Positions 15,904-21,568 of a stretch of 21,568 nt of DNA are shown here, piece after piece (positions within the stretch are counted from its first letter, which is position 1; every line of letters begins with the position of its first letter). This DNA comes from AG41 sp035943095 (GTDB taxonomy: Bacteria > Gemmatimonadota > Gemmatimonadetes > Gemmatimonadales > GWC2-71-9). Location of the stretch: the NCBI GenBank assembly GCA_035943095.1, contig DASZCN010000141.1, positions 1 through 21,568 on the forward strand. The letters are read 5' to 3'. Under the pieces are notes generated by a model, which was not told the origin of the DNA, did not search any database, and was given only the letters and a program-made list of their open reading frames with translations. Both the position numbers and the translations under genes were made by a program.

Positions 15904-15935
15904 TAGAGTAGATTGCATCCTACAACTGTCTCTCT

Positions 15936-15988
15936 CCGTGGCGATTTGCGGCGTATTGCGGCCACGTTAAACAAGTCGCTAAAAAGCC
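15936..15988 (+). promoter_or_regulatory. SAM-II riboswitch aptamer
   Basis: The sequence folds as the SAM-II H-type pseudoknot. P1 pairs CGTGGC (15937-15942) with GCCACG (15961-15966). The loop has the conserved GATTTG and GTATTGC. Downstream GTTAAA and GCTAAAAA (15978-15985) match the class consensus as I recall it. P2 pairs TTGC (15956-15959) with the GC and AA of GCTAA (15978-15982), and GGC (15950-15952) with GCC (15986-15988). As I remember the structurally solved metX aptamer, its last pairing is CC with GG, so GGC/GCC here is a compensatory change. SAM-II binds S-adenosylmethionine and normally shuts off methionine synthesis. An intrinsic terminator follows directly, then the homocysteine methyltransferase gene. 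A possible -10 (TAGATT, 15909-15914) would start the leader near 15921. Confidence 0.9.
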
Positions 15989-15989
15989 T

Positions 15990-16029
15990 GCCCGTTTGGC
16001 GACTGTTTGGCCGAACGGGCCTTGCTTTT
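15990..16029 (+). terminator. Intrinsic terminator of the SAM-II attenuator
   Basis: An 11-bp stem, GCCCGTTTGGC (15990-16000) with GCCGAACGGGC (16010-16020), contains one G-U pair and a nine-base loop, and is followed by CTTGCTTTTA. AAAAGC just before the stem can also pair with GCTTTT after it. No gene ends upstream on this strand, so the hairpin belongs to the leader of the following gene and fits transcription attenuation by the riboswitch. Confidence 0.8.
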
Positions 16030-16064
16030 ACAACGGACAACGGATGACGGACAACGGATGACGG
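16030..16064 (+). repeat. Heptamer tandem repeat spanning the start codon
   Basis: There are five consecutive seven-base units of the form ACAACGG or ATGACGG (order: ACAACGG twice, ATGACGG, ACAACGG, ATGACGG). The last unit supplies the ATG at 16058. The unit at 16044 opens a five-codon frame (M-T-D-N-G) whose TGA overlaps that ATG. There is no Shine-Dalgarno sequence, so the repeat occupies the ribosome-binding region. Confidence 0.75.
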
Positions 16065-17893
16065 TCACACTGCGCGATCTGCTCGCCGATGGAAAAGTCC
16101 ACGTCCTGGACGGGGCGATGGGCACCATGCTGTATGCGAAAGGCTTCTTCCTGAACGTCTGCTACGACGAGCTCAATCTGAAGCAGCCGAAACTCGTGCA
16201 GGAGGTGCACGAGGAGTACGTGCGCGCCGGTGCGGAGATACTCGAGACGAACACGTTCGGCGCGAATCCTGTGAAGCTGGGGAGCTACGGGCTCGCCGAC
16301 GACACGGAGAAGATCAACCGGGCCGCGGCCGAGCTGGCGCGACGCGCGTCGGGAGGACGGGCGAGCGTGGTGGGTGCCATCGGACCGTTGGGCGTCCGGA
16401 TCGAGCCGTTCGGACCCACATCGCGCGAGGAGGCGTTCGCGCACTTCCGACGGCAGGCACAGGGCCTGATCGCGGGCGGGGTCGATGGGTTCATCCTGGA
16501 GACCTTCTCCGACGTGAACGAGATCCACGAAGCGCTGCGCGCGGTCCGCAGCGTTTCGGACCTCCCCGTGATCGCCCAGATGACGATCGGTGACGATGGG
16601 CTGACGCATTACGGCACCGGCCCCGAGATCTTCGCGAAGCAGCTCACCGATTGGGGCGCGGACGCGGTGGGAGTGAACTGCTCCGTCGGTCCCGCGGGTG
16701 TACTCGAAGCGGTCGAGAAGCTGGCGAAGGCGACCGACCTTCCCATCTCGGCGGTGCCGAACGCCGGCCTCCCGAAGGACGTCGGCGACCGCAAGATCTA
16801 TCTTGCGTCCCCCGAGTACATGGCGAGCTATGCTCGCCGCATGATCGAGTCCGGGGCGCGGATCGTGGGTGGCTGTTGCGGCACGACCCCGGAGCACATC
16901 AAGAAGATCCGCGACTACGTAGCGAGCGTGGTGCCGCGGCACCAGCCGGTGGTCGTGTCGCGCGACGCGGTGGCGCCGCCGGCCGGCGTCGCGACCGTGC
17001 CGCTGGCCGAGCGCTCGCACTGGGGCGCGAAGCTCGCCGCCGGAAAGCTCGTTACGAGCGTGGAGATCGTGCCGCCGCGGGGCGTGGATCCGGCGCCGAT
17101 GCTCGCACAATCCCGCGCCCTGAAGGCCGCGGGCGTCGATGCGGTGAACGTCCCCGACGGGCCGCGGGCGCAAAGCCGGATGGGCGTGCTGCCTTCGGCG
17201 ATGTTGATCCAGCGCGACGTCGGGATCGAGACCGTGATCCACTACTGCTGCCGGGACCGGAACCTGCTCGGCATGCTGTCGGATATTTTGGGCGCGCACG
17301 CCGCGGGACTGCGCAACATCCTGATCATCACGGGCGACCCTCCCAAAATGGGGCCGTATCCGGAAGCGACGGCGGTCTTCGATATCGATTCGATCGGCCT
17401 CACGAACCTCGTCTACCGGCTGAATCGCGGGCTCGATCCGGGCAACAATCCGATCGGCGCGCCCACCAAGTGGGTGATCGGCGTCGGCGTGAACCCCGGA
17501 GCCGTGGACTTGGACCGCGAGTTGTCGCGGTTCGCGTGGAAAGTCGACGCGGGGGCCGAGTTCGCGGTGACGCAGCCCGTGTTCGATCCGCGCCAGCTCG
17601 AGCAGTTCCTGAAACGCGTCGAGGCGTTCAAGATCCCGATCGTGGCCGGCATCTGGCCGCTCATTTCCCTGCGGAACGCGGAGTTCCTCGCCAACGAAGT
17701 CCCCGGGGTCTCGGTTCCGGAGCTGGTGTTGGCCCGGATGCGCCAGGCGCAGGACAAGGGCAAGGAGGCCGCGCTGGCGGAGGGCGTGAAGATCGCGCGG
17801 GAGATGTTCCAGCAGGTGAAGGGGACAGTGCAGGGAGTGCAGGTCAGCGCGCCATTCGGGAAGGTGGAGGTGGCGCTGGAGGTGTTCGGGTGA
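16058..17893 (+). CDS. Bifunctional homocysteine S-methyltransferase / methylenetetrahydrofolate reductase (YitJ-like)
   Basis: Two enzymes of methionine synthesis are fused in 611 residues. Residues 1-290 are the Pfam S-methyl_trans barrel: LDGAMGTML (17-25), ETNTFGAN (63-70), zinc ligands Cys208 (VGVNCSVGP) and Cys273-Cys274 (GGCCGTTPEH). Residues about 325-611 are the FAD-dependent MTHFR barrel, with SVEIVPPRG including Glu336, NVPDGPRAQSRM and a TQPVFDP block. Together they can make 5-methyl-THF and pass its methyl to homocysteine; the cobalamin domain of MetH is absent. The layout matches B. subtilis YitJ, itself controlled by a SAM-I riboswitch; here a SAM-II switch and terminator lie upstream. 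I chose the ATG at 16058 because the in-frame TTG at 16007 falls inside the terminator stem-loop. The GTGA junction at the end overlaps the deaminase gene. Confidence 0.93.
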   Translation: MTVTLRDLLADGKVHVLDGAMGTMLYAKGFFLNVCYDELNLKQPKLVQEVHEEYVRAGAEILETNTFGANPVKLGSYGLADDTEKINRAAAELARRASGGRASVVGAIGPLGVRIEPFGPTSREEAFAHFRRQAQGLIAGGVDGFILETFSDVNEIHEALRAVRSVSDLPVIAQMTIGDDGLTHYGTGPEIFAKQLTDWGADAVGVNCSVGPAGVLEAVEKLAKATDLPISAVPNAGLPKDVGDRKIYLASPEYMASYARRMIESGARIVGGCCGTTPEHIKKIRDYVASVVPRHQPVVVSRDAVAPPAGVATVPLAERSHWGAKLAAGKLVTSVEIVPPRGVDPAPMLAQSRALKAAGVDAVNVPDGPRAQSRMGVLPSAMLIQRDVGIETVIHYCCRDRNLLGMLSDILGAHAAGLRNILIITGDPPKMGPYPEATAVFDIDSIGLTNLVYRLNRGLDPGNNPIGAPTKWVIGVGVNPGAVDLDRELSRFAWKVDAGAEFAVTQPVFDPRQLEQFLKRVEAFKIPIVAGIWPLISLRNAEFLANEVPGVSVPELVLARMRQAQDKGKEAALAEGVKIAREMFQQVKGTVQGVQVSAPFGKVEVALEVFG

Positions 17894-18333
17894 GCGCGGA
17901 CGTTTTCCTGCAAGCGGCCGTCGAAGAGGCCAGGCAGGGTGTGCGCGAGGGGGGCGTCCCAATCGGTTCGGTGCTGGTGCACCAGGGCCAGATCATCGGG
18001 CGGGGTCACAACCGGCGGGTGCAGCGAGGGAGCGTCGTGCTCCACGGAGAGATGGATGCGCTTGAGAATGCCGGGCGGCGGCCAGCGGCCATCTATCGCG
18101 AAGCGACGCTGTATACGACGTTGTCGCCATGCGCGATGTGCAGCGGCGCGATCCTGCTCTACGGCATCCCGCGCGTCGTCATCGGCGAGAACCGCACGTT
18201 CACGGGGGAAGAAGAACTGCTGCGCGCTCGTGGCGTGACCCTCGTCGTGCTGCAAGACCCGGCGTGCACGCGCCTCATGGAAGAGTTCATCGCGGCCCAC
18301 CCCGCGTTGTGGAACGAGGATATCGGGGAATAG
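17890..18333 (+). CDS. Cytosine deaminase, yeast FCY1-like CDA superfamily
   Basis: This 147-residue zinc deaminase is strikingly like yeast cytosine deaminase and not like the unrelated bacterial CodA. Zinc ligands are His52, Cys81 and Cys84, and the proton shuttle is Glu54 (LHGEMDALEN ... TLSPCAMCSGAILLYGIPR). Asn41, Trp141 and Asp144 (WNEDIGE) fill the positions of the yeast substrate-binding residues, and the yeast C-terminal ending EDIGE is kept. The expected reaction is cytosine to uracil plus ammonia, in pyrimidine salvage. A related specificity (creatinine, guanine or tRNA adenosine) is possible but less likely given the C-terminus. The GTG start at 17890 overlaps the stop of the methyltransferase gene, so the two are translated together. 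Confidence 0.88.
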   Translation: MSADVFLQAAVEEARQGVREGGVPIGSVLVHQGQIIGRGHNRRVQRGSVVLHGEMDALENAGRRPAAIYREATLYTTLSPCAMCSGAILLYGIPRVVIGENRTFTGEEELLRARGVTLVVLQDPACTRLMEEFIAAHPALWNEDIGE

Positions 18334-18337
18334 CATC

Positions 18338-18433
18338 GTGTTCGTCGGGCATCGTGCCGCCGCGATCCTGGCGCTCGCGTCCTACGCCACCATTGCCGCA
18401 GTCGCCGGCTGGTTGGACCAGCGGCGTACCTAG
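18338..18433 (+). CDS. Possible 31-aa membrane miniprotein
   Basis: A GTG four bases after the deaminase stop opens a 31-codon frame ending at TAG 18431. It encodes one hydrophobic helix (AAAILALASYATIAAVAGWL) followed by a polar, basic end (DQRRT). The position between two co-directional genes and the clean single-pass topology are the only support; there is no clear ribosome binding site. It may be non-coding spacer. Confidence 0.35.
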   Translation: MFVGHRAAAILALASYATIAAVAGWLDQRRT

Positions 18434-18444
18434 GGCCGATCCCT

Positions 18445-19311
18445 GTGTCTGATTCACTCGACGGCTTGATCGCGATCGCGGTGGTGGCCGCGCTCGTCGG
18501 CGTCGCGATCGTCGTCACGCGGACGGTTCTGCCGTTCGTAGGCGGGCGGCGTGGCTCGATTCATTTGCGCACTGAGCCCATTCCCGATGGCTGGAGCGAG
18601 ATCGTCGCGCGCAACGTGCCCCTGGCGAACGGCCTGTCGGACGAAGAGCGCAAGCGCCTCATGCGCCTGGTTCAAGTGTTCGTGCACGACAAGCCGTTCG
18701 AAGGCTGCGGCGGGCTCGAGATCACGGACGAGATGCGCGTCACGATCGCGGCCCATGCCTGCCTGCTACTGCTGCACCTGGACGGCCCGTGTTATCCGGG
18801 CGTGCGGCGGATTCTTGTGTATCCCGGCGCATTCTGGTCGAAGGGAGCGTTCGGCCGTGCCGGCACGCCGCCCCCGCCGGTGGCGCCCGAGAGCGGCGAG
18901 GCGTGGCGGGACGGGATCGTGGTCCTCTCGTGGGACAATGTGCAACGAGGCGGGGCGAACCCGGCGGACGGTGACGACGTGGTGCTCCACGAGTTTGCCC
19001 ATGCGCTCGATCAAGAAAATGGCGACGCCGGCGGCACGCCGATCCTCGACTCGCCGTCCCTGGTGCGGTCGTGGGCGCGCGTGCTTCGCGCACATTACGA
19101 CCAGCTGCAGCGCGACGTGGAGGAGGGTCGTACCACCGTGCTCAATGAGTACGGGGCGACGAACCCCGCCGAGTTCTTCGCGGTCGCGACCGAGACCTTC
19201 TTCGAGAAGCCGGAGCACCTCAAAGCCGCGGAGCCGGATCTGTACGACCAGCTGCGCCAGTTCTATCGCCAAGACCCCGCGAGCCGCGGTCCGCACCCGG
19301 ATCCGGCCTGA
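18445..19311 (+). CDS. mtfA: MtfA-like zinc-dependent peptidase (M90)
   Basis: This 288-residue protein has an N-terminal transmembrane helix (residues 8-30) and a cytoplasmic or membrane-facing MtfA domain. The zinc site is HEFAHALD at 182-189 (His182, His186, catalytic Glu183), with a downstream glutamate in NPAEFFAVATETFFE (Glu243 or Glu250). The early block GLSDEERKRLMRLVQVFVHDKPFEGCGGLEITDEM (63-97) is characteristic of the family. E. coli MtfA is a soluble aminopeptidase that binds the repressor Mlc and so affects glucose uptake; whether that role holds here is unknown, and an added N-terminal helix is common in homologues outside enterobacteria. The start GTG at 18445 precedes the helix. 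Confidence 0.9.
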   Translation: MSDSLDGLIAIAVVAALVGVAIVVTRTVLPFVGGRRGSIHLRTEPIPDGWSEIVARNVPLANGLSDEERKRLMRLVQVFVHDKPFEGCGGLEITDEMRVTIAAHACLLLLHLDGPCYPGVRRILVYPGAFWSKGAFGRAGTPPPPVAPESGEAWRDGIVVLSWDNVQRGGANPADGDDVVLHEFAHALDQENGDAGGTPILDSPSLVRSWARVLRAHYDQLQRDVEEGRTTVLNEYGATNPAEFFAVATETFFEKPEHLKAAEPDLYDQLRQFYRQDPASRGPHPDPA

Positions 19312-19326
19312 AGGCGAGCTGCTTCC

Positions 19327-19355
19327 TTGTGCCGGGCGCCTCGCTCGTTCATACT
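19327..19355 (+). promoter_or_regulatory. Putative sigma-70-type promoter for lipoprotein gene
   Basis: TTGTGC (19327-19332) and CATACT (19350-19355) are separated by 17 bp, resembling TTGACA and TATAAT. Transcription would start near 19362, about 36 bases before the ATG at 19398, leaving room for the GGAGG site at 19387-19391. This would start a new unit after mtfA. Confidence 0.4.
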
Positions 19356-19397
19356 CCACCTTCTCGCGTGCGGATCACCCTGATCGGAGGCAGGACG

Positions 19398-19835
19398 ATG
19401 CGTACAGCGTTTTGCGCGGCGGTGGTCGTGGCCGCGTGCGCACCCGGCGACCGGTCGCGCGACTCGACGCCGGCGGGCCCGGCACAGAAGTACGCCGGGA
19501 CCTGGGAGGGTCGCTCGTTTCGAAGCGAGTCCGATACCGGCACGCCGATTCGGATCGTCGCCCACGTGGCGCAGGACGGGACACTTCGGTCGACGTTGCT
19601 GTTCACGACCGGGCAGGCACCGCCCATTCCGATCCGCGCGCGCCAGGTCACCGAGACGTTGTTAGTGAACGACATCGGGCCCTACCACAGTCCGACCGCG
19701 AACGCGGACGTCGTCACCACCACGACCGGCAAGCTCTTCGGCGACTCCCTGAACGGCACGTTTCTCATGCGGCCGGCCGCGGGCGGAAACGCCATCATGA
19801 ACGGGACATTCCGCACCAAACGCGTCACGCAGTGA
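19398..19835 (+). CDS. Small predicted lipoprotein
   Basis: This 145-residue protein has a short lipoprotein signal: hydrophobic residues 4-13 end in VAAC with Cys14 as the expected lipidated residue, followed by a polar linker (APGDRSRDSTPAG). The mature domain starts with KYAGTWEGRSFRSESDTG, contains alternating hydrophobic residues and ends in GTFLMRPAAGG-NAIMNGTFRTKR. This looks like a small beta-barrel that measures or binds something, but I do not recognise a family. I chose the ATG at 19398 because GGAGG lies seven bases upstream; an in-frame GTG at 19329 would hide the lipobox deep in the chain. The GTG of the next gene follows five bases after the stop. Confidence 0.75.
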   Translation: MRTAFCAAVVVAACAPGDRSRDSTPAGPAQKYAGTWEGRSFRSESDTGTPIRIVAHVAQDGTLRSTLLFTTGQAPPIPIRARQVTETLLVNDIGPYHSPTANADVVTTTTGKLFGDSLNGTFLMRPAAGGNAIMNGTFRTKRVTQ

Positions 19836-19839
19836 GCGC

Positions 19840-20340
19840 GTGACCGCCGCCGAGCGGCGCGCGCGCCGGGCGCTGACCGCGGCGCTCGCGGTGTACGGCG
19901 GGTACCTGCTCCTTCAACCCGACCACTACGGCTGGCTCGACAGCCTCGATCTCGCGATCCACGAGTTCGGGCATCCCTTGTTCGGGATCTTCGGCGAGTT
20001 CATCGGCTTTCTGGGCGGGACGCTGATGCAGCTGCTCATGCCCGCCGCGTTCGTCGTCTATTTCTGGCGGCGCCCCGATCGTCACGCCGCCACGGTCGCA
20101 CTGTGGTGGCTCGCCCAAAACCTCTGGAACATCTCCGTGTACGTTCAAGACGCTCGGGCGCAGGAGCTCCCCCTCGTCGGCGGCGGCGAGCACGACTGGG
20201 CCTACATTCTCGGCCGACTCGGCCTCCTGAACCAGGATCGGGTGATCGGCTGGGGTGTGCGGTTCGCCGGAGCGCTCGTGTATGTCTGGTCCTGTCTGCG
20301 GGGATGGACCTACGCTGGCGGGGACGGCGAGCAATCGTAG
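19840..20340 (+). CDS. Membrane protein with HEFGH metal-binding motif
   Basis: This 166-residue protein has about four hydrophobic segments. HEFGH at 41-45 sits at the start of a membrane segment (LAIHEFGHPLFGIFGEF), as in intramembrane or membrane-bound metalloproteases. Conserved-looking polar residues later in the chain (QDARAQELPLVGGGEHDWAYILG, 103-125) could complete a metal site, for example His118 or Asp119. I do not know a characterised member; it resembles a widespread uncharacterised membrane family. The start is GTG at 19840, five bases after the lipoprotein stop, so the two genes are probably co-transcribed. Protease activity is a hypothesis from one motif. Confidence 0.7.
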   Translation: MTAAERRARRALTAALAVYGGYLLLQPDHYGWLDSLDLAIHEFGHPLFGIFGEFIGFLGGTLMQLLMPAAFVVYFWRRPDRHAATVALWWLAQNLWNISVYVQDARAQELPLVGGGEHDWAYILGRLGLLNQDRVIGWGVRFAGALVYVWSCLRGWTYAGGDGEQS

Positions 20341-20366
20341 CTTAGCCCGACTCTCAAGGAGCGCTC

Positions 20367-20786
20367 ATGCCGACCGCCAACATCAATGTCCTCGCCGTCG
20401 TCGTCGCAGCCGTTCTGACCTTCGTGCTCGGCATGGTGTGGTATTCCCCCGCCCTGTTCGCGAGGCAGTGGATGGCGGCCCAGGGATACACGCCGGAGAG
20501 GCTCGAAGAGATGAAACGGAAGGGCGTGACGCGCGCCTATGCCGTCTCCGTACTGTGCTACCTCGTGACCGCGTACGTGGTCGCGCTGCTCGCGTCGTAC
20601 ACGAGCTCCACGACCTTCGCGCAGGGCCTGTGGCTCGGCTTCCTCTCGTGGCTGGGCTTCGCGGCGACCATCGGACTCACCGCCAATCTGTTTTCCGAGA
20701 AGCCGCTGGCCGCGTGGGTGATCGACGCGGGTTACCAGCTCGCGTACCTCGTGCTTATGGGAGTCCTACTCTCGGTGTGGCGGTGA
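20367..20786 (+). CDS. DUF1761 family membrane protein
   Basis: This 139-residue protein has four hydrophobic helices. Features shared with DUF1761 are the first-helix end FVLGMVWYSPALFARQWM (19-36), the middle helix YAVSVLCYLVTAYVVALL and the late WLGFAATIGLTANLFSEKPLAAWVIDAGYQLAYL segment. The family's function is unknown. The ATG at 20367 follows AAGGAG eight bases upstream, one of the better ribosome binding sites in the window. The gene ends seven bases before the GTG of the next gene, so they likely share a transcript. Confidence 0.85.
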   Translation: MPTANINVLAVVVAAVLTFVLGMVWYSPALFARQWMAAQGYTPERLEEMKRKGVTRAYAVSVLCYLVTAYVVALLASYTSSTTFAQGLWLGFLSWLGFAATIGLTANLFSEKPLAAWVIDAGYQLAYLVLMGVLLSVWR

Positions 20787-20793
20787 GCAAGGC

Positions 20794-21483
20794 GTGAGCT
20801 CTTCGCGCACCGCGCTCGTCGCCGGCGGGTCCGGGCTCGTGGGCGGCCACCTCCTGCGGCAGCTGCTCGAAGACCCCAACTATGATCGGGTCACTGCACT
20901 CGTCCGCCGCCAATTGACGCTCACGCACAAGAAGCTCGTGCAGCGGGTCGTGGATTTCGACCGGCTCGCGGAAGTCGGCGACTTCCCGCGCGTACACGAC
21001 GTCTTCTGCTGTCTGGGAACGACCATCGGGCAAGCGGGCTCGCAGGACGCGTTCCGCAAGGTCGACCTCACGTATGTGCTCGAGCTCGGTCGGATGGCGG
21101 TGCGTCACCGCGCCTCGCAGTTCCTCCTGGTGACCGCGCTTGGCGCAGGCTCCGGCTCGCGGGTGTTCTACAATCGCGTGAAGGGAGAAGCCGAGGACGG
21201 GGTGCGACGCCTCCAATTCGACGGGATCCACATCTTCCGGCCTTCGCTCCTGCTGGGCGCACGAACCCAGAGCCGTCCAGCGGAACGGATCGCCGGGATG
21301 CTGACCCCGCTCGTCGGATGGATGTTGATGGGGCCCTTCGCCCGATATCGGCCGATCAAGGCGGCCGTGGTCGCGCGCGCGATGGTCCGTATCGCCGGTG
21401 AGGCGCCCCGCGGTGCGCACGTATACGAGTCCGACGTCATCCGACGCCTGGGGCGGGGGGGGACCCGGGGGGCCCGGCGCTAG
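20794..21483 (+). CDS. NAD(P)-binding Rossmann protein, HTATIP2/TIP30-like
   Basis: This 229-residue atypical short-chain dehydrogenase has the dinucleotide loop GGSGLVGG (11-18), then CCLGTTIGQAGSQDAFRKVDL (72-92), VTALGAG and YNRVKGEAE with the Tyr126/Lys130 pair (126-134). These blocks match bacterial relatives of HTATIP2/TIP30 (NAD(P)H-binding, oxidoreductase family). The substrate is unknown. The start is GTG at 20794. The last 12 residues (RLGRGGTRGARR) come from a G-rich tract with runs of eight and six G, so the true C-terminus could differ by an indel. The stop overlaps the convergent gene at the right edge. Confidence 0.85.
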   Translation: MSSSRTALVAGGSGLVGGHLLRQLLEDPNYDRVTALVRRQLTLTHKKLVQRVVDFDRLAEVGDFPRVHDVFCCLGTTIGQAGSQDAFRKVDLTYVLELGRMAVRHRASQFLLVTALGAGSGSRVFYNRVKGEAEDGVRRLQFDGIHIFRPSLLLGARTQSRPAERIAGMLTPLVGWMLMGPFARYRPIKAAVVARAMVRIAGEAPRGAHVYESDVIRRLGRGGTRGARR

Positions 21484-21568
21484 TTGCGCTGGATCTCGAC
21501 CGGGCCATTGGTCGTCACCGCGCGGATCGGAGCACCTCCCGCACCAAGTCGCGTCGCGATGCGACGCC
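21480..21568 (-). CDS. 3' end of a DUF4097-like/adhesin-type protein (partial)
   Basis: The minus strand reads open from the window edge to TAG at 21482-21480, giving the C-terminal 28 or so residues. They end in RRIATRLGAGGAP followed by IRAVTTNGPVEIQRN. The ending TxNGPVEI with alternating hydrophobics is typical of the last coil of DUF4097-type beta-helical proteins, which are often exported. Only this tail is visible, so the call rests on a short motif. Its stop overlaps the end of the preceding plus-strand gene by four bases. Confidence 0.5.
   Translation of the reverse strand, partial: RRIATRLGAGGAPIRAVTTNGPVEIQRN

Noticed and set aside
16007..16057. TTG start giving a 17-residue longer methyltransferase
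   Set aside because: The codon lies in the loop of the terminator hairpin, and the added residues read through the heptamer repeat; homologues start near the ATG at 16058.
16028..17962. 644-codon minus-strand frame opposite the methyltransferase gene
   Set aside because: Antisense shadow of a gene with all expected motifs; the product is His/Arg/Asp-rich without any recognisable domain.

Overview
The window reads as high-GC (roughly two-thirds G+C by eye) chromosomal DNA from a free-living bacterium. About 20 genes are tightly packed on both strands, with no rRNA, tRNA, transposase, CRISPR array or phage gene. My best guess for the lineage is Gemmatimonadota or a related soil or sediment phylum. 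The reasons are the 2-oxoglutarate decarboxylase with a built-in E2 domain, the fused homocysteine methyltransferase/methylenetetrahydrofolate reductase, the retropepsin-PDZ protein and the mix of leaderless-looking and GGAGG-led starts. This is inference; an actinobacterial relative is the main alternative.

Layout. 1-872: 3' part of a secreted-type aspartyl protease with PDZ. 979-2196 (minus): MFS exporter. 2241-4764: VWA protein followed by RtcB RNA ligase. 4955-5923: Tat-exported metallo-beta-lactamase-fold hydrolase. 5989-9606: multifunctional 2-oxoglutarate dehydrogenase E1 with E2-type acyltransferase domain (Kgd type), overlapping by one base a secreted kelch propeller (9606-10523). 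10513-12324 (minus): histone-deacetylase-family protein with a long unassigned C-terminus, divergent by only 17 bp from a YggT-cupin-miniprotein operon (12342-13411). 13415-15792 (minus): cydAB cytochrome bd oxidase. 16058-18333: homocysteine methyltransferase/MTHFR and a yeast-type cytosine deaminase. 18445-20786: MtfA-like peptidase, a lipoprotein, a membrane HEFGH protein and a DUF1761 protein. 20794-21483: TIP30/HTATIP2-like NAD(P)-binding protein. The right edge holds the end of a minus-strand gene that looks like a DUF4097-type adhesin.

Two things stand out. First, a SAM-II class riboswitch (about 15936-15988), followed at once by an intrinsic terminator, sits upstream of the homocysteine methyltransferase/MTHFR gene and makes a complete attenuator for methionine synthesis. 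Second, there is a family of palindromic GA/CT-rich elements. Two equal-length copies lie inside the kgd gene, in the same reading frame, on either side of the E2 domain, and encode homologous linker peptides. Two looser relatives fill intergenic gaps at 879-978 and 15806-15903. This resembles the behaviour of Rickettsia palindromic elements, but the sequence is different.

Metabolically the window joins central carbon metabolism (Kgd), microaerobic respiration (cytochrome bd), one-carbon and methionine synthesis under SAM control, pyrimidine salvage (cytosine deaminase) and RNA repair (RtcB). A set of exported or membrane proteins of unclear role surrounds these.
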